NCBI RefSeq assembly: GCF_004765805.1
Contig: NZ_ML219773.1
Coordinates: 682,001 to 746,000, forward strand
Direction: 5' to 3'
From: Halorussus halobius
GTDB taxonomy: Archaea > Halobacteriota > Halobacteria > Halobacteriales > Haladaptataceae
Length of the DNA: 64,000 nt
Shown in pieces: positions 50,228 to 58,612 of the stretch (positions are counted from its first letter, which is position 1; each line of letters begins with the position of its first letter). The translations under genes were made by a program, and so were the position numbers. Under the pieces are notes generated by a model. That model did no database searches. It was given only the letters and a program-made list of their open reading frames with translations, and had not been told where the DNA came from.

Positions 50228-51087
50228 GTTCCGACGTTCGATTCACCGACTTCAAGTCCGACAAGCAGCCGACGTGGTGCCCCGGATGCGGGGACTTCGG
50301 CACGATGAACGGCATGATGAAGGCGCTGGCCAACACCGGCAACGACCCCGACGACACCTTCGTCGTGGCGGGCATCGGCTGTTCGGGCAAGATAGGCACC
50401 TACATGCACAGCTACGCGCTCCACGGCGTCCACGGACGGGCGCTCCCCGTGGGCACGGGCGTCAAACTCGCCAACCCCGACCTCGAAGTGATGGTCGCGG
50501 GCGGCGACGGCGACGGCTACTCCATCGGCGCGGGTCACTTCGTCCACGCGGTCCGGCGGAACGTCGACATGACCTACGTCGTCATGGACAACCGCATCTA
50601 CGGGCTGACCAAGGGCCAGGCCTCGCCGACCTCTCGGGAGGACTTCGAGACCTCGACGACGCCCGAGGGTCCGAAGCAGCCCCCGGTCAACCCCCTCGCG
50701 CTGGCGCTGTCGGCGGGCGGGAGCTTCATCGCCCAGTCGTTCTCGACGGACGCCCAGCGTCACGCCGAGATCGTCCAGGAGGCCATCGAGCACGACGGCT
50801 TCGGCTTCGTGAACGTCTTCAGCCCGTGCGTGACGTTCAACGACGTCGACACCTACGACTACTTCCGGGACGCCATCGTCGACCTCGACGACGAAGACCA
50901 CGACGCGACCGACCGCGACGCGGCCAAGGAGAAGATACTCGACGCCGACAAGGAGTATCAGGGCATCCTCTACCAGAACGAGGAGAGCGTTCCCTACTCG
51001 GACCTCCACGGCCTCGACTCGAACATGGCCGAGATTCCCGACGGCGCGCCCGAGGACGCGACCGACCTCGTGCGCGAGTTCTACTGA
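50224..51087 (+). CDS. korB: 2-oxoglutarate (2-oxoacid):ferredoxin oxidoreductase, beta subunit
   Basis: The 287-residue TPP and 4Fe-4S subunit pairs with KorA. Cluster cysteines are in PTWCPGCGDFGTMN, AGIGCSGKIG and VFSPCVTFND; the TPP site is VAGGDGDGYSIGAGHF and VVMDNRIYGLTKGQASPTS. It begins MSSDVRFTDFKSDKQ at ATG 50224, overlapping the korA stop, so the subunits are made together. It lacks the longer C-terminal region of PorB. Reduced ferredoxin is the product. Confidence 0.88.
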   Translation: MSSDVRFTDFKSDKQPTWCPGCGDFGTMNGMMKALANTGNDPDDTFVVAGIGCSGKIGTYMHSYALHGVHGRALPVGTGVKLANPDLEVMVAGGDGDGYSIGAGHFVHAVRRNVDMTYVVMDNRIYGLTKGQASPTSREDFETSTTPEGPKQPPVNPLALALSAGGSFIAQSFSTDAQRHAEIVQEAIEHDGFGFVNVFSPCVTFNDVDTYDYFRDAIVDLDDEDHDATDRDAAKEKILDADKEYQGILYQNEESVPYSDLHGLDSNMAEIPDGAPEDATDLVREFY

Positions 51088-51316
51088 CCGCCGCGGTCCG
51101 TCGTCCGAATGTCTTTTTGCTGCCATAACGTCCAGTCGCGGGACTGTTCGTCGTTCGGTTACCACGCCGTAGACCGCCGAGTCCCGCCCGAACGCCGTCG
51201 GCCGACGACGTTCGACCGCGAACCGTCGACCGAGGCCGGTTCGCCGCCGACCTATATATTATTTATTGGATTAGAACATAAAATAATAAATCCACAGAAG
51301 GAATATTGTGGGGTGC

Positions 51317-52102
51317 ATGTCGGACGACGACGCGACTGACACCGGTTCGAATCGACGTACCGTCCTCCAACTGGCCGCGCTGGCCGGTCTCCCGGTCGCC
51401 ATGTCCGGGACGGCGTCGGCGTCGAGCGACCACGACCACATGGGCGAGACCTGGGGGTCGACCTCGGTGGGCCAGTCCGGTCTCAACATCGAGACGCTGT
51501 CGGGGATTCCGCTGGACGTCCACTCGGAGAAGAACTCGGCGCTGTCGGCGACCACCGACACCGGAGCCGCGGGCGTGCAGGCGATATCGCAGGCCGACAA
51601 CGAAACCGCCTACGGCCTCTACGCGTACGCCGACAGCTCGAACTCGGACTCGTACGCCGTCTATTCGAACGGCGACCTGAAGGTGAACGGCGACCTGCAG
51701 GCCTCGGGCACCAAGAACTTCGTCCAGACGGTCGACACCGACGACGGGCCGAAGGAAGTGGCCTACACTGCAGTCGAGGGCGACCGCGCCCGGACCGAGA
51801 CGGCCGGCGTGGCCGAACTCGACGACGGGCGGGCCGTAATCGACCTCCCCGAACACTTCGGGCTGGTCACGTCCGACCGGGAGGACCTCGTGGTCCAGCT
51901 CACGCCCTACGCGGTCGACGTCCCGGGACTGGCGGTCACCGAGCGCTCGACCGACCGCGTCGTGGTCGAGTCCATCGAGGGGTCGGGCGACTTCGAGTTC
52001 TCGTACACCGTCCGGGGCGTGCGCGACGGGTACGCGGACAGGGAGGTCGTGACTGACGGCGAGGAGACCCGGCCCGAAGGGCTGGCCGGGAGTAACAGCT
52101 GA
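51317..52102 (+). CDS. Tat-exported protein with a tail-fibre-like beta domain
   Basis: The 261-residue protein starts MSDDDATDTGSNRRTVLQLA, a twin-arginine signal with the cleavage-type GTASASS. The middle is low in charge (SGLNIETLSGIPLDV, YADSSNSDSYAVYSNGDLKV). It then reaches ASGTKNFVQTVDTDDGPKEV, YTAVEGDRARTETAGVAEL and GRAVIDLPEHFGLVTSD. That last order resembles a domain found in phage tail-fibre and collagen-like surface proteins of bacteria (NxxVTG-TKxF followed by a VELPxWF strand). An AT-rich island (51250-51310) with ATAATAAATCC about 28 bp upstream is the promoter. A surface or secreted role is likely; the exact function is unknown. Confidence 0.6.
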   Translation: MSDDDATDTGSNRRTVLQLAALAGLPVAMSGTASASSDHDHMGETWGSTSVGQSGLNIETLSGIPLDVHSEKNSALSATTDTGAAGVQAISQADNETAYGLYAYADSSNSDSYAVYSNGDLKVNGDLQASGTKNFVQTVDTDDGPKEVAYTAVEGDRARTETAGVAELDDGRAVIDLPEHFGLVTSDREDLVVQLTPYAVDVPGLAVTERSTDRVVVESIEGSGDFEFSYTVRGVRDGYADREVVTDGEETRPEGLAGSNS

Positions 52103-52202
52103 CTAACACTCGTCGCCTTTTGCCCGCTCGCCCCCGACAGAATACCCGACTGAGCGCGTTTGCGCCCATTTTTTAAGGAGTGGGTGATTACTCGCAGTAG
52201 AG

Positions 52203-52295
52203 ATGACTGCGGACGAATACGACGCTCTCGGGGGTCCCTCGGGGACGCCCGTCGCCGCTCTCCACTCGCCTCGACGAGGGGGCGATAGCCCATGA
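52203..52295 (+). CDS. Leaderless 30-aa ORF coupled to the reductase gene
   Basis: The frame MTADEYDALGGPSGTPVAAL, then HSPRRGGDSP, starts at ATG 52203 about 26 bp after TTTTTTAAG (52172-52180) and ends TGA at 52293-52295. Its stop overlaps the ATG of the next gene (ATGA). It may be a leader peptide that delivers ribosomes to the reductase start; alternatively the frame is incidental and the reductase has a 90-nt leader. No family is recognised. Confidence 0.45.
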   Translation: MTADEYDALGGPSGTPVAALHSPRRGGDSP

Positions 52296-53524
52296 CCGAC
52301 CGCTTCGACGCCGTCGTCGCCGGTGCCGGGCCCGCTGGCGCACAGTGTGCCCGCGACCTCGCGCGACGGGGCCACGACGTCGTCGTCTTCGAGACCGAAC
52401 CCGAAGAGGAGTTCCCGCGCCAGAGCAACAAGTCGACGGCCGGTACCTTCCCGTCGATGCTGTCCTCGTTCGGCATCCCGGACGACGTGGTGATGAACTA
52501 CACCGACGACGTGGTGCTCGAGTCCCCGAACGGCCACTTCGTCCGCGACCAGCCCGGCGCGGTGCTGGAGTTCGCCGACTTCAAGCGCTACCTCGTCCGG
52601 GACGGCCGCGAGCAGGGTGCCGAGTACCGGTTCGACTCGCGTGTCTCGAAACCCATCACCGAGAACGGCGAGGTGGTCGGGGTCAGGTACGACGGCGACC
52701 GCGAGGCGTACGCCGACGTCGTGGTCGACGCGACCGGCCCGGCCGCGCCGCTGGCGAAGGCGCTCGACGTGGTCGACCTCGAGCGCGAGAACCAGGCCAT
52801 CGGCGTCGAGTACGAGATGGAGGGCGTCGACGTCGAGGCCGACGGCTACGCCGACCTCACCGACGCGATGATGCTCCGGCTCGACCACGAGTACGCCCCC
52901 GGCGGCTACTCGTGGATATTCCACACCGGCGGCGACACCGCGAAGGTCGGCCTCTGCTACCTCCAGAACGAGGCCCACCGCGAGTACGCCCGCGACGGGA
53001 TGGGCATCGACGACTACCTCCAGCACTGGCTCGACACCGACCCCCGATTCGCCGACGCCGAGCGCATCGAGGGGGAGGTCCACCGGGGTTCGGCCCACGT
53101 CCAGTTGCCCGGCGAGATGAGCACGGACGGCTTCATGGCGGTCGGCGACACGGTGCCGACCGTCGACCCGCTCTGGGGCGAGGGCATCCACACCTGCATG
53201 AAGTCCGGGCGGGCGGCGGCCGCGACCGCCGACCGGTGCCTGATGCTCGAGGAGGTCGACACCTCGGCCGAGCGGCTGTCGGTGTACGACGACCTCTGGC
53301 ACAGGGACGTCGCGCCCAGCGTGCGGACCCGACTGTTGATGACCAGGCTGCTGTACCTGGCGTCGAACGAGCGCTACGACGAACTGATGGCCGACCTGAG
53401 TCGACTCGACGGCGACACGCTGAGCGAGGCCAACGACGGGAACCCGCGCGCGATACTCCGACTGCTCCACCTCGGGGACCTGCCGCTGCTCGCGCGGTTC
53501 GCCCGCGAGCAGTTGGCTCGGTAA
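52292..53524 (+). CDS. Geranylgeranyl reductase family flavoprotein (second copy)
   Basis: The 410-residue FAD enzyme opens FDAVVAGAGPAGAQCARDLA, then GHDVVVFE. It carries SNKSTAGTFPSMLSSFGIPD, VVVDATGPAAPLAKAL and the second FAD motif MAVGDTVPTVDPLWGEGIHT. It belongs to the family of digeranylgeranylglycerophospholipid reductases that saturate archaeal lipid tails or quinone side chains. It differs clearly from the enzyme at 23819 (shorter, no CGDALKG), so the two likely have different substrates. It is translationally linked to the 30-aa ORF. No ferredoxin gene is adjacent. Confidence 0.8.
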   Translation: MTDRFDAVVAGAGPAGAQCARDLARRGHDVVVFETEPEEEFPRQSNKSTAGTFPSMLSSFGIPDDVVMNYTDDVVLESPNGHFVRDQPGAVLEFADFKRYLVRDGREQGAEYRFDSRVSKPITENGEVVGVRYDGDREAYADVVVDATGPAAPLAKALDVVDLERENQAIGVEYEMEGVDVEADGYADLTDAMMLRLDHEYAPGGYSWIFHTGGDTAKVGLCYLQNEAHREYARDGMGIDDYLQHWLDTDPRFADAERIEGEVHRGSAHVQLPGEMSTDGFMAVGDTVPTVDPLWGEGIHTCMKSGRAAAATADRCLMLEEVDTSAERLSVYDDLWHRDVAPSVRTRLLMTRLLYLASNERYDELMADLSRLDGDTLSEANDGNPRAILRLLHLGDLPLLARFAREQLAR

Positions 53525-53620
53525 CCCCCACAAGAGATACCCGTCGCTCGGGCGTACGGTGGCGCGTGAAGTCCGTCCCGACCGAAGAGAGCGGAGTCGC
53601 TGGTTTCGGGAGGTGGTAAC

Positions 53621-54487
53621 GTGGCCGAACCGGAGTCCGACGGCCAAACCGACGCGCATCCCGACGGCGGGGTCGGCGCGGGCGGCTCGGAGTCGGCCGG
53701 CGCGCTGACGGGCGAACGGACGCCGACGACCGACGTCCTCGACAACCTCATCGAGACCGGGGTCCACGAGATCGAGCGCGAGCGACTGGGGCTGGTCCTG
53801 TCGGGGTTCTCGGCCGGGCTGGACATCGGGTTCGGGCCGCTGTTGATGGCGGTCCTGCTGACGCTCAGCGAGGGCGGCTTCGGCGACGTGGGGACCGAGC
53901 TGTTGATCGCGAGCGCCTACTCCGTGGGGTTCATCTTCGTCATCCTCGGGCGGTCGGAGCTGTTCACCGAGCACACCACCCTCGCGGTGATGCCGGTGCT
54001 CGACGGACAGGCGTCGCTCCGGGGACTGGGCAGGCTCTGGGCGCTGGTGTACGTCAGCAACATTCTCGGCGGACTGGTGTTCACGGCGTTCGTCGTCACG
54101 CTGATGCCCAACCTCGGGGTCGCCTCGCCCGAGGCGTTCGGCACCATCGCGCACAAGCTCGTCGACCACGACCTGACGTGGCTGTTCGTGGCGGGCATCC
54201 TCGCGGGGTGGCTGATGGGGCTGCTGGCGTGGCTCATCACCGCCGCCCAGGAGACTATCAGCCGGGTGGCGATAATCTGGCTGGTGACCGCCTCCATCGG
54301 CCTGCTCCACCTGCCACACTCCATCGCGGGCAACGTCGAGGTGCTGTTCGGCGTGTTCGTCTCGCCGGCGGTGTCCGTGCTGGACTACGCGAAGTTCCTC
54401 GCGCTGGCGACGGCCGGCAACGCGGTCGGCGGAGGCGTGTTCGTCGGCGTCCTGAAGTACGGTCACGTCGTCCGTGGCGGCGGCTGA
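53621..54487 (+). CDS. Formate/nitrite transporter (FNT) family channel
   Basis: The 288-residue protein has a 40-residue acidic N-terminal region, then six transmembrane segments: LGLVLSGFSAGLDIGFGPLL, IASAYSVGFIFVILGRSEL, ALVYVSNILGGLVFTAFVV, FVAGILAGWLMGLLAWLIT, WLVTASIGLLHLPHSIAGN and FLALATAGNAVGGGVFVGVL. The last segment carries the FNT signature. Members conduct small monovalent anions such as formate, nitrite or hydrosulfide. The start is GTG 53621, with a GGGAGGTGG ribosome-binding site 4 bp upstream (53608-53616). It is 96 bp downstream of the reductase. The LHLPHSI loop with a central histidine is typical. Confidence 0.86.
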   Translation: MAEPESDGQTDAHPDGGVGAGGSESAGALTGERTPTTDVLDNLIETGVHEIERERLGLVLSGFSAGLDIGFGPLLMAVLLTLSEGGFGDVGTELLIASAYSVGFIFVILGRSELFTEHTTLAVMPVLDGQASLRGLGRLWALVYVSNILGGLVFTAFVVTLMPNLGVASPEAFGTIAHKLVDHDLTWLFVAGILAGWLMGLLAWLITAAQETISRVAIIWLVTASIGLLHLPHSIAGNVEVLFGVFVSPAVSVLDYAKFLALATAGNAVGGGVFVGVLKYGHVVRGGG

Positions 54488-54587
54488 GCGCCGACGGGGC
54501 CGGCGCGGCCCGACGCAAGTCCCGACCGGAGCCGTCCCCCGAGATCGCGACGGGCCGGCGTTCCCCGACTCGTCTCCACGCCGGAAA

Positions 54588-54609
54588 GTTGAATAGCCGT
54601 CAATTCAAC
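54588..54609. promoter_or_regulatory. Inverted repeat in the cetZ promoter
   Basis: GTTGAAT (54588-54594) and ATTCAAC (54603-54609) are perfect 7-bp arms spaced by eight bases. They lie 10-31 bp before the ATG at 54619, where TATA and start site should be. A repressor site is possible. Confidence 0.45.
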
Positions 54610-54618
54610 CCACTGCGC

Positions 54619-55698
54619 ATGAAAGTCGTGCTGGTAGGCGTCGGACAGGCCGGGGGCAAACTCGCCCAGCGACTGGCTCAGTACGACCAACGAATGGATT
54701 TCGGTGCGGTCCAGGGAGCGCTCGCGGTCAACTCGGCGAAAGCGGACCTCCGGGAGTTGGACCTGGACACGGTGCTGGTCGGACAGGACCGGGTGAAGGG
54801 CCACGGGGTCGGGGGCGACAACGAACTCGGGGCCGAGGTCATGCAGAGCGACGCGACCCAGGTGATGGACTCGCTCGACGGACGCATCACCGCCGACGCG
54901 GAGGCCATCTTCGTCGTCGCGGGGCTCGGCGGCGGCACCGGCTCGGGCGGCGCGCCGGTGCTCGCACACGAACTGAATCAGGTCTACGAGATGCCGGTGT
55001 ACGGGCTCGGAATCCTGCCCGGCCGGGGCGAGGGCGCGATGTATCAGGCCAACGCCGGGCGCTCGCTCAAGACCCTCGTCCGGGAGGCCGACGCCACGCT
55101 GCTCATCGACAACGACGCGTGGCACACCTCCGGCGAGAGCGTCGGCGAAGCGTTCGAGACCATAAACCAGAACATCGCCCAGCGCGTCGGGCTGCTGTTC
55201 GCGTCGGGCGAGGCGGTCGAGGGGGTCGGCGAGAGCGTCGTCGACTCCAGCGAGGTCATCAACACCCTCCGGTCGGGCGGCATCGCCGCGCTCGGGTTCG
55301 CCAGCGCGGAGGCCGGCGAGGACGCCGAAGCGAACGTCAACACCGTGACCTCTATCACCCGCCGGGCGCTGTTGAGCAAGCTCAGCCTGCCCAACGCCAT
55401 CGACGCCGACTCCGGGCTGCTGGTGGTGGCCGGACAGCCCGACTCCATCCCCCGGAAGGGCGTCGAGCGCGCCCGCAAGTGGCTCGAGGACGAGACCGGC
55501 AGCCTCCAGATTCGGGGCGGGGACTTCCCGCTGGACAGCGGTCGGCTCGCGGCGCTCGTCCTGCTCGGGGGCGTCGAGCGCTCCGAGCGCATCGAGGAGT
55601 TCATGCAGCGCGCCAAGGAGGCCGCCGAGCAGGCCGACCAGCCCGACGTCGACCCCGCCGAGCAGTTCCAGACCGACGAACTGGACGACCTGATTTAA
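54619..55698 (+). CDS. cetZ: CetZ tubulin/FtsZ-superfamily GTPase
   Basis: The 359-residue protein is a tubulin-superfamily GTPase: MKVVLVGVGQAGGKLAQRLA (nucleotide base and phosphate), GVGGDNELGAEV, and the tubulin signature FVVAGLGGGTGSGGAPVLAHEL. The T7-region follows near residue 200. CetZ proteins shape haloarchaeal cells and motility rather than division, unlike FtsZ1/FtsZ2. There is no FtsZ-like C-terminal peptide; the acidic tail is short (AEQFQTDELDDLI). Which CetZ number it is cannot be told here. It is monocistronic. Confidence 0.88.
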   Translation: MKVVLVGVGQAGGKLAQRLAQYDQRMDFGAVQGALAVNSAKADLRELDLDTVLVGQDRVKGHGVGGDNELGAEVMQSDATQVMDSLDGRITADAEAIFVVAGLGGGTGSGGAPVLAHELNQVYEMPVYGLGILPGRGEGAMYQANAGRSLKTLVREADATLLIDNDAWHTSGESVGEAFETINQNIAQRVGLLFASGEAVEGVGESVVDSSEVINTLRSGGIAALGFASAEAGEDAEANVNTVTSITRRALLSKLSLPNAIDADSGLLVVAGQPDSIPRKGVERARKWLEDETGSLQIRGGDFPLDSGRLAALVLLGGVERSERIEEFMQRAKEAAEQADQPDVDPAEQFQTDELDDLI

Positions 55699-55753
55699 AT
55701 CGAGCCGTCGCCGGGAAGCCAGTTTTAACTCGCCGTCGTCCGTCGAGTGACGC

Positions 55754-56683
55754 ATGCGCGTCGTCTCGTTGCTCCCGTCCGCGACCGAAATCGGGTACGC
55801 TCTCGGAATCGAACCGGTCGGGGTCTCCCATGAGTGTGACTATCCGCCCCGGGCGGCCGAACTGCCCGCGGCGAACCGGAGCCTCGTCGACCCGACCGCG
55901 AGCACCGCCGAGATAAACGAGCAGGTCGAGGCCGCGATGGACGACCACGACGGCGTCTACGACGTGCGCCGCGACGTCCTCCGGGAGCTCGACCCGGACC
56001 TGATACTCACGCAGGGCATCTGTGACGTCTGTGCCGTCGATAGCGTCCTGGTCGAGGACGCGCTCGCGGAGCTGGACCTCGACGCACGCGTCCTGACGAC
56101 CGACCCTCACAGCCTCGAGGACGTGTTCGAGGACGTCCGGCTCATCGGCGAGGCGACCGGTCGAACCGAGCGCGCCGAGTCGCTGGTCGCGGACCTCCGC
56201 GAGCGGGTCCGCGCGGTCGAGCGGGCGGTCCCGTCCCGCGCGGCGACCCCGCGAGTCGCGGTCCTCGACTGGATGCAACCGCCGATGACCTCCGGCCACT
56301 GGATTCCGGGGATGGTCGAGCGAGCCGGCGGCGCCTACGGACTGGCCGAGCCCCGCGTCCCCTCGCGACCGATAGCGTGGGAAGACGTCCTCGAGTACGA
56401 CCCGGAGGTCCTCGTCGTCGCGCCCTGCGGGTTCGACCTGGACACGACGCACGACCGCCTCGACGAACTCACCGGCCGCGACGGGTGGCAGGACCTCTCG
56501 GCGGTCCAGTCCGGGCGCGTGTACGCCATCGACGGCAACCACTACGTCAACCGACCGGGGCCGCGGCTGGTCGACACGCTGGAGTACTTCGCGGCGATAC
56601 TTCACCCCGAGACGTTCGAGTCGCCCCCGTCCGACGCCGTCGAGCGGCTGGCCACGAAACCGGCGTCGCCGTCCGGCCGGTAG
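55754..56683 (+). CDS. BtuF-like cobalamin-type substrate-binding protein without a signal peptide
   Basis: The 309-residue protein opens directly with the binding-protein fold, RVVSLLPSATEIGYALGIEP, then GVSHECDYPPRAAELP. It continues DLILTQGICDVCAVDSVLVE, VLDWMQPPMTSGHWIPGMVE and YAIDGNHYVNRPGPRLVDTL, the pattern of BtuF-like (COG0614) proteins for vitamin B12 or heme. It lacks any signal peptide or lipobox, as do some homologues, so it is probably cytoplasmic and may sense or carry cobalamin. Cysteines in HECDYP and ICDVCA are conserved in that branch. No permease is adjacent. Confidence 0.78.
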   Translation: MRVVSLLPSATEIGYALGIEPVGVSHECDYPPRAAELPAANRSLVDPTASTAEINEQVEAAMDDHDGVYDVRRDVLRELDPDLILTQGICDVCAVDSVLVEDALAELDLDARVLTTDPHSLEDVFEDVRLIGEATGRTERAESLVADLRERVRAVERAVPSRAATPRVAVLDWMQPPMTSGHWIPGMVERAGGAYGLAEPRVPSRPIAWEDVLEYDPEVLVVAPCGFDLDTTHDRLDELTGRDGWQDLSAVQSGRVYAIDGNHYVNRPGPRLVDTLEYFAAILHPETFESPPSDAVERLATKPASPSGR

Positions 56684-56761
56684 GTGGGGTCCCAGACGCC
56701 CGACACCGTTCGGAGGCGCGCGAACGACGCCAGTTGCGCCCGCTGAACCACTCCGCATCCT

Positions 56762-57146
56762 CGGCGGACTGAACGGGCGAGCGGGGTCGCGTTTATCGTG
56801 GTCGTCTCAGCGCGGCCACTATCTCGCGGGCGCAGAACTGCGCCCGCGAGATATCCCGTTGAGCGACCGTCGCGTGAGCGAAGCGAACGAAAGCCTCGAA
56901 AATCGCCGATTTCGGGCCGTAGCGAATCGTCGATTCGCAACACCTCGTCGGTCACAGCCCGCGTGGTTCGAAACTCGAAGAGTTTCGTCATCACGAGCGC
57001 GACGCGCTCGGACGACAGCCGGAAGCGAGCAGGACCGTCCGACGGCGGCGAGCGGGCCGAGGGCTCTCGAGGACGTGTTTGCGGTTCGAGTGCCCTCACA
57101 ATGCGGGCCGAGGGCGTTCGACGACGTTGCGGTTCGAGATCGGAGT
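56762..57146 (+). repeat. G-type structured repeat, copy C, with an insertion and tandem tails
   Basis: It begins GGCGGACTGAACGGGCGAGC. The inner hairpin (56821-56852) has 15-bp perfect arms ATCTCGCGGGCGCAG and its complement, with loop AA. CTCAGCG pairs with CGTTGAG around it. Between 56880 and 57040 is an insert with three triloop hairpins not seen in the other copies. Two tail units follow (from about 57047 and 57098), each GCGGGCCGAGGGC with TTGCGGTTCGAG-like ends. The gap 56684-57166 contains nothing else. Confidence 0.62.
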
Positions 57147-57166
57147 CGCCGGGTCGGCCCCGATTT

Positions 57167-58510
57167 TCAGACCAGGCTCCGACCGTCGAGTTCCGCTGCG
57201 TCGTAGTCCAGTTCCAGCAGGTCCAGAATCGTGGGCGCGATGTCGTAGAGGTTCACGTCCTCGACCGTCGCGTCGGGGTCGTCGACGAACAGCGAGGCGT
57301 TGTCGAAGCTGTGCATCCCGTTACGGGGACCGTGACCGAACACGTCGTCGTGACCCTTGAACCCGGCCTTGAGGTCGAAGCCGTAGTTGGGGACGGCCAC
57401 GAGGTCGGGCGCGATGTCGTCGTGGTCGCCCTCGAACGCCGCCTCTTTCTCGACCACGCGGTCGACCACCTTCCGGCCGTCGGGGCCTTCGAGACCCTCA
57501 ATCGCGGCCTTGAGCTGGTCGCGTTTCTCCTCGTACTCGCTCTCGGGGACGCTCCCACGTGGCTCGCGGCCCTCCAGATTGACGTAGAACCGACCGGGGA
57601 TGAGCGAGTAGGCCTCGGTGTCGTCGCTGATGTCGCCCAGCTCCTCGTGGTCGTCGTCCTCGTAGGAGAGCCAGCCCTCCTGGCGGAGCCACTCGTTGAA
57701 GTGGACCTCGTAGTCGAGGCTGGTGAACCCGTGGTCGCTGGCGACGACCATCGTCACGTCCTCGGGGAGGTTCTGGCGGAGTTCGCCCAGATACGTGTCG
57801 AGGGTCCGGTAGAATTCGAGGAACTCCTCCTCGTACTCGCCGCCCTCCTCGTAGTGCTTGTAGAGGAAGTGGTTCACGCGGTCGGTGGTCATGAACACGC
57901 CGAACAGCAGGTCCCAGTCGTCCTGCTGGACGTAGTGCTTGAACGCCTCGAACCGGGATTCGAGCGTCTCGTGGGCGTTCTCGATGAACTCGGACTTGTC
58001 GTCTTTGTGCCCGAGCTTGGCGTTCGAGTCCATCTTCCAGTCCAGTCCGGAGAGGTACTCCCGGAGTTCGTCGGGGTACGCGCCCTTGTCGACGCCCGGC
58101 GAGAGGAAGCCCGAGACCATCCGCTGGACGTTGCGCTGGGGCGGGAAGGTGACGGGGACGTTGAGCACGGTCGCGTCCCGGCCCGCGTCGGCGACCCGGT
58201 CCCAGAGCCGGGTGGCCTGCACGTCCCGGCCCATCGGGACGTAGGTGTCGTAGCTCCCGACTTCGCGGTCCTGAAAGCCGTAGACACCCGTCTCGCCGGG
58301 ATTGACGCCGGTGGTGAGGGAGGGCCAGCACGCCGACGACTCCGGGGGCACGATGCTGTCTATCGGTCCGGACGCGCCTTCGTCGGCGAGGGCGGCGAGA
58401 TTCTCGAACTCGTCGAAGTGGTCTTCGAGGAAGCTGTACGGCACGCCGTCGATCCCGAAGAACGCGACGCGGGGGTCGTCGTCACCGCGAATCCTATCGA
58501 AGAGACCCAT
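57167..58510 (-). CDS. Alkaline-phosphatase-superfamily phosphodiesterase (nucleotide pyrophosphatase-like)
   Basis: The 447-residue metalloenzyme has the alkaline phosphatase superfamily core: VAFFGIDGVPYSFLEDHFDE (first metal site), PPESSACWPSLTTGVNPGE with the catalytic Ser/Thr, TMVVASDHGFTSLDYEVHFN and the C-terminal HDDVFGHGPRNGMHSF. It resembles nucleotide pyrophosphatase or phosphodiesterase families, with an alcohol or phosphonate-type substrate unresolved. There is no signal peptide, so it is cytoplasmic. TTGTATCC about 27 bp upstream makes the ATG at 58510 leaderless. It is convergent with the BtuF-like gene. Confidence 0.85.
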   Translation of the reverse strand: MGLFDRIRGDDDPRVAFFGIDGVPYSFLEDHFDEFENLAALADEGASGPIDSIVPPESSACWPSLTTGVNPGETGVYGFQDREVGSYDTYVPMGRDVQATRLWDRVADAGRDATVLNVPVTFPPQRNVQRMVSGFLSPGVDKGAYPDELREYLSGLDWKMDSNAKLGHKDDKSEFIENAHETLESRFEAFKHYVQQDDWDLLFGVFMTTDRVNHFLYKHYEEGGEYEEEFLEFYRTLDTYLGELRQNLPEDVTMVVASDHGFTSLDYEVHFNEWLRQEGWLSYEDDDHEELGDISDDTEAYSLIPGRFYVNLEGREPRGSVPESEYEEKRDQLKAAIEGLEGPDGRKVVDRVVEKEAAFEGDHDDIAPDLVAVPNYGFDLKAGFKGHDDVFGHGPRNGMHSFDNASLFVDDPDATVEDVNLYDIAPTILDLLELDYDAAELDGRSLV

Positions 58511-58612
58511 GCCCCCGGATAGGAGGACCGGATACAAGAAATTTCTTTTCGGCGGACGCGGAGCCGGCGCGAGCGAGGCCCCAGGGACAGACCCAGCGGG
58601 TCGCGAGCCGGG

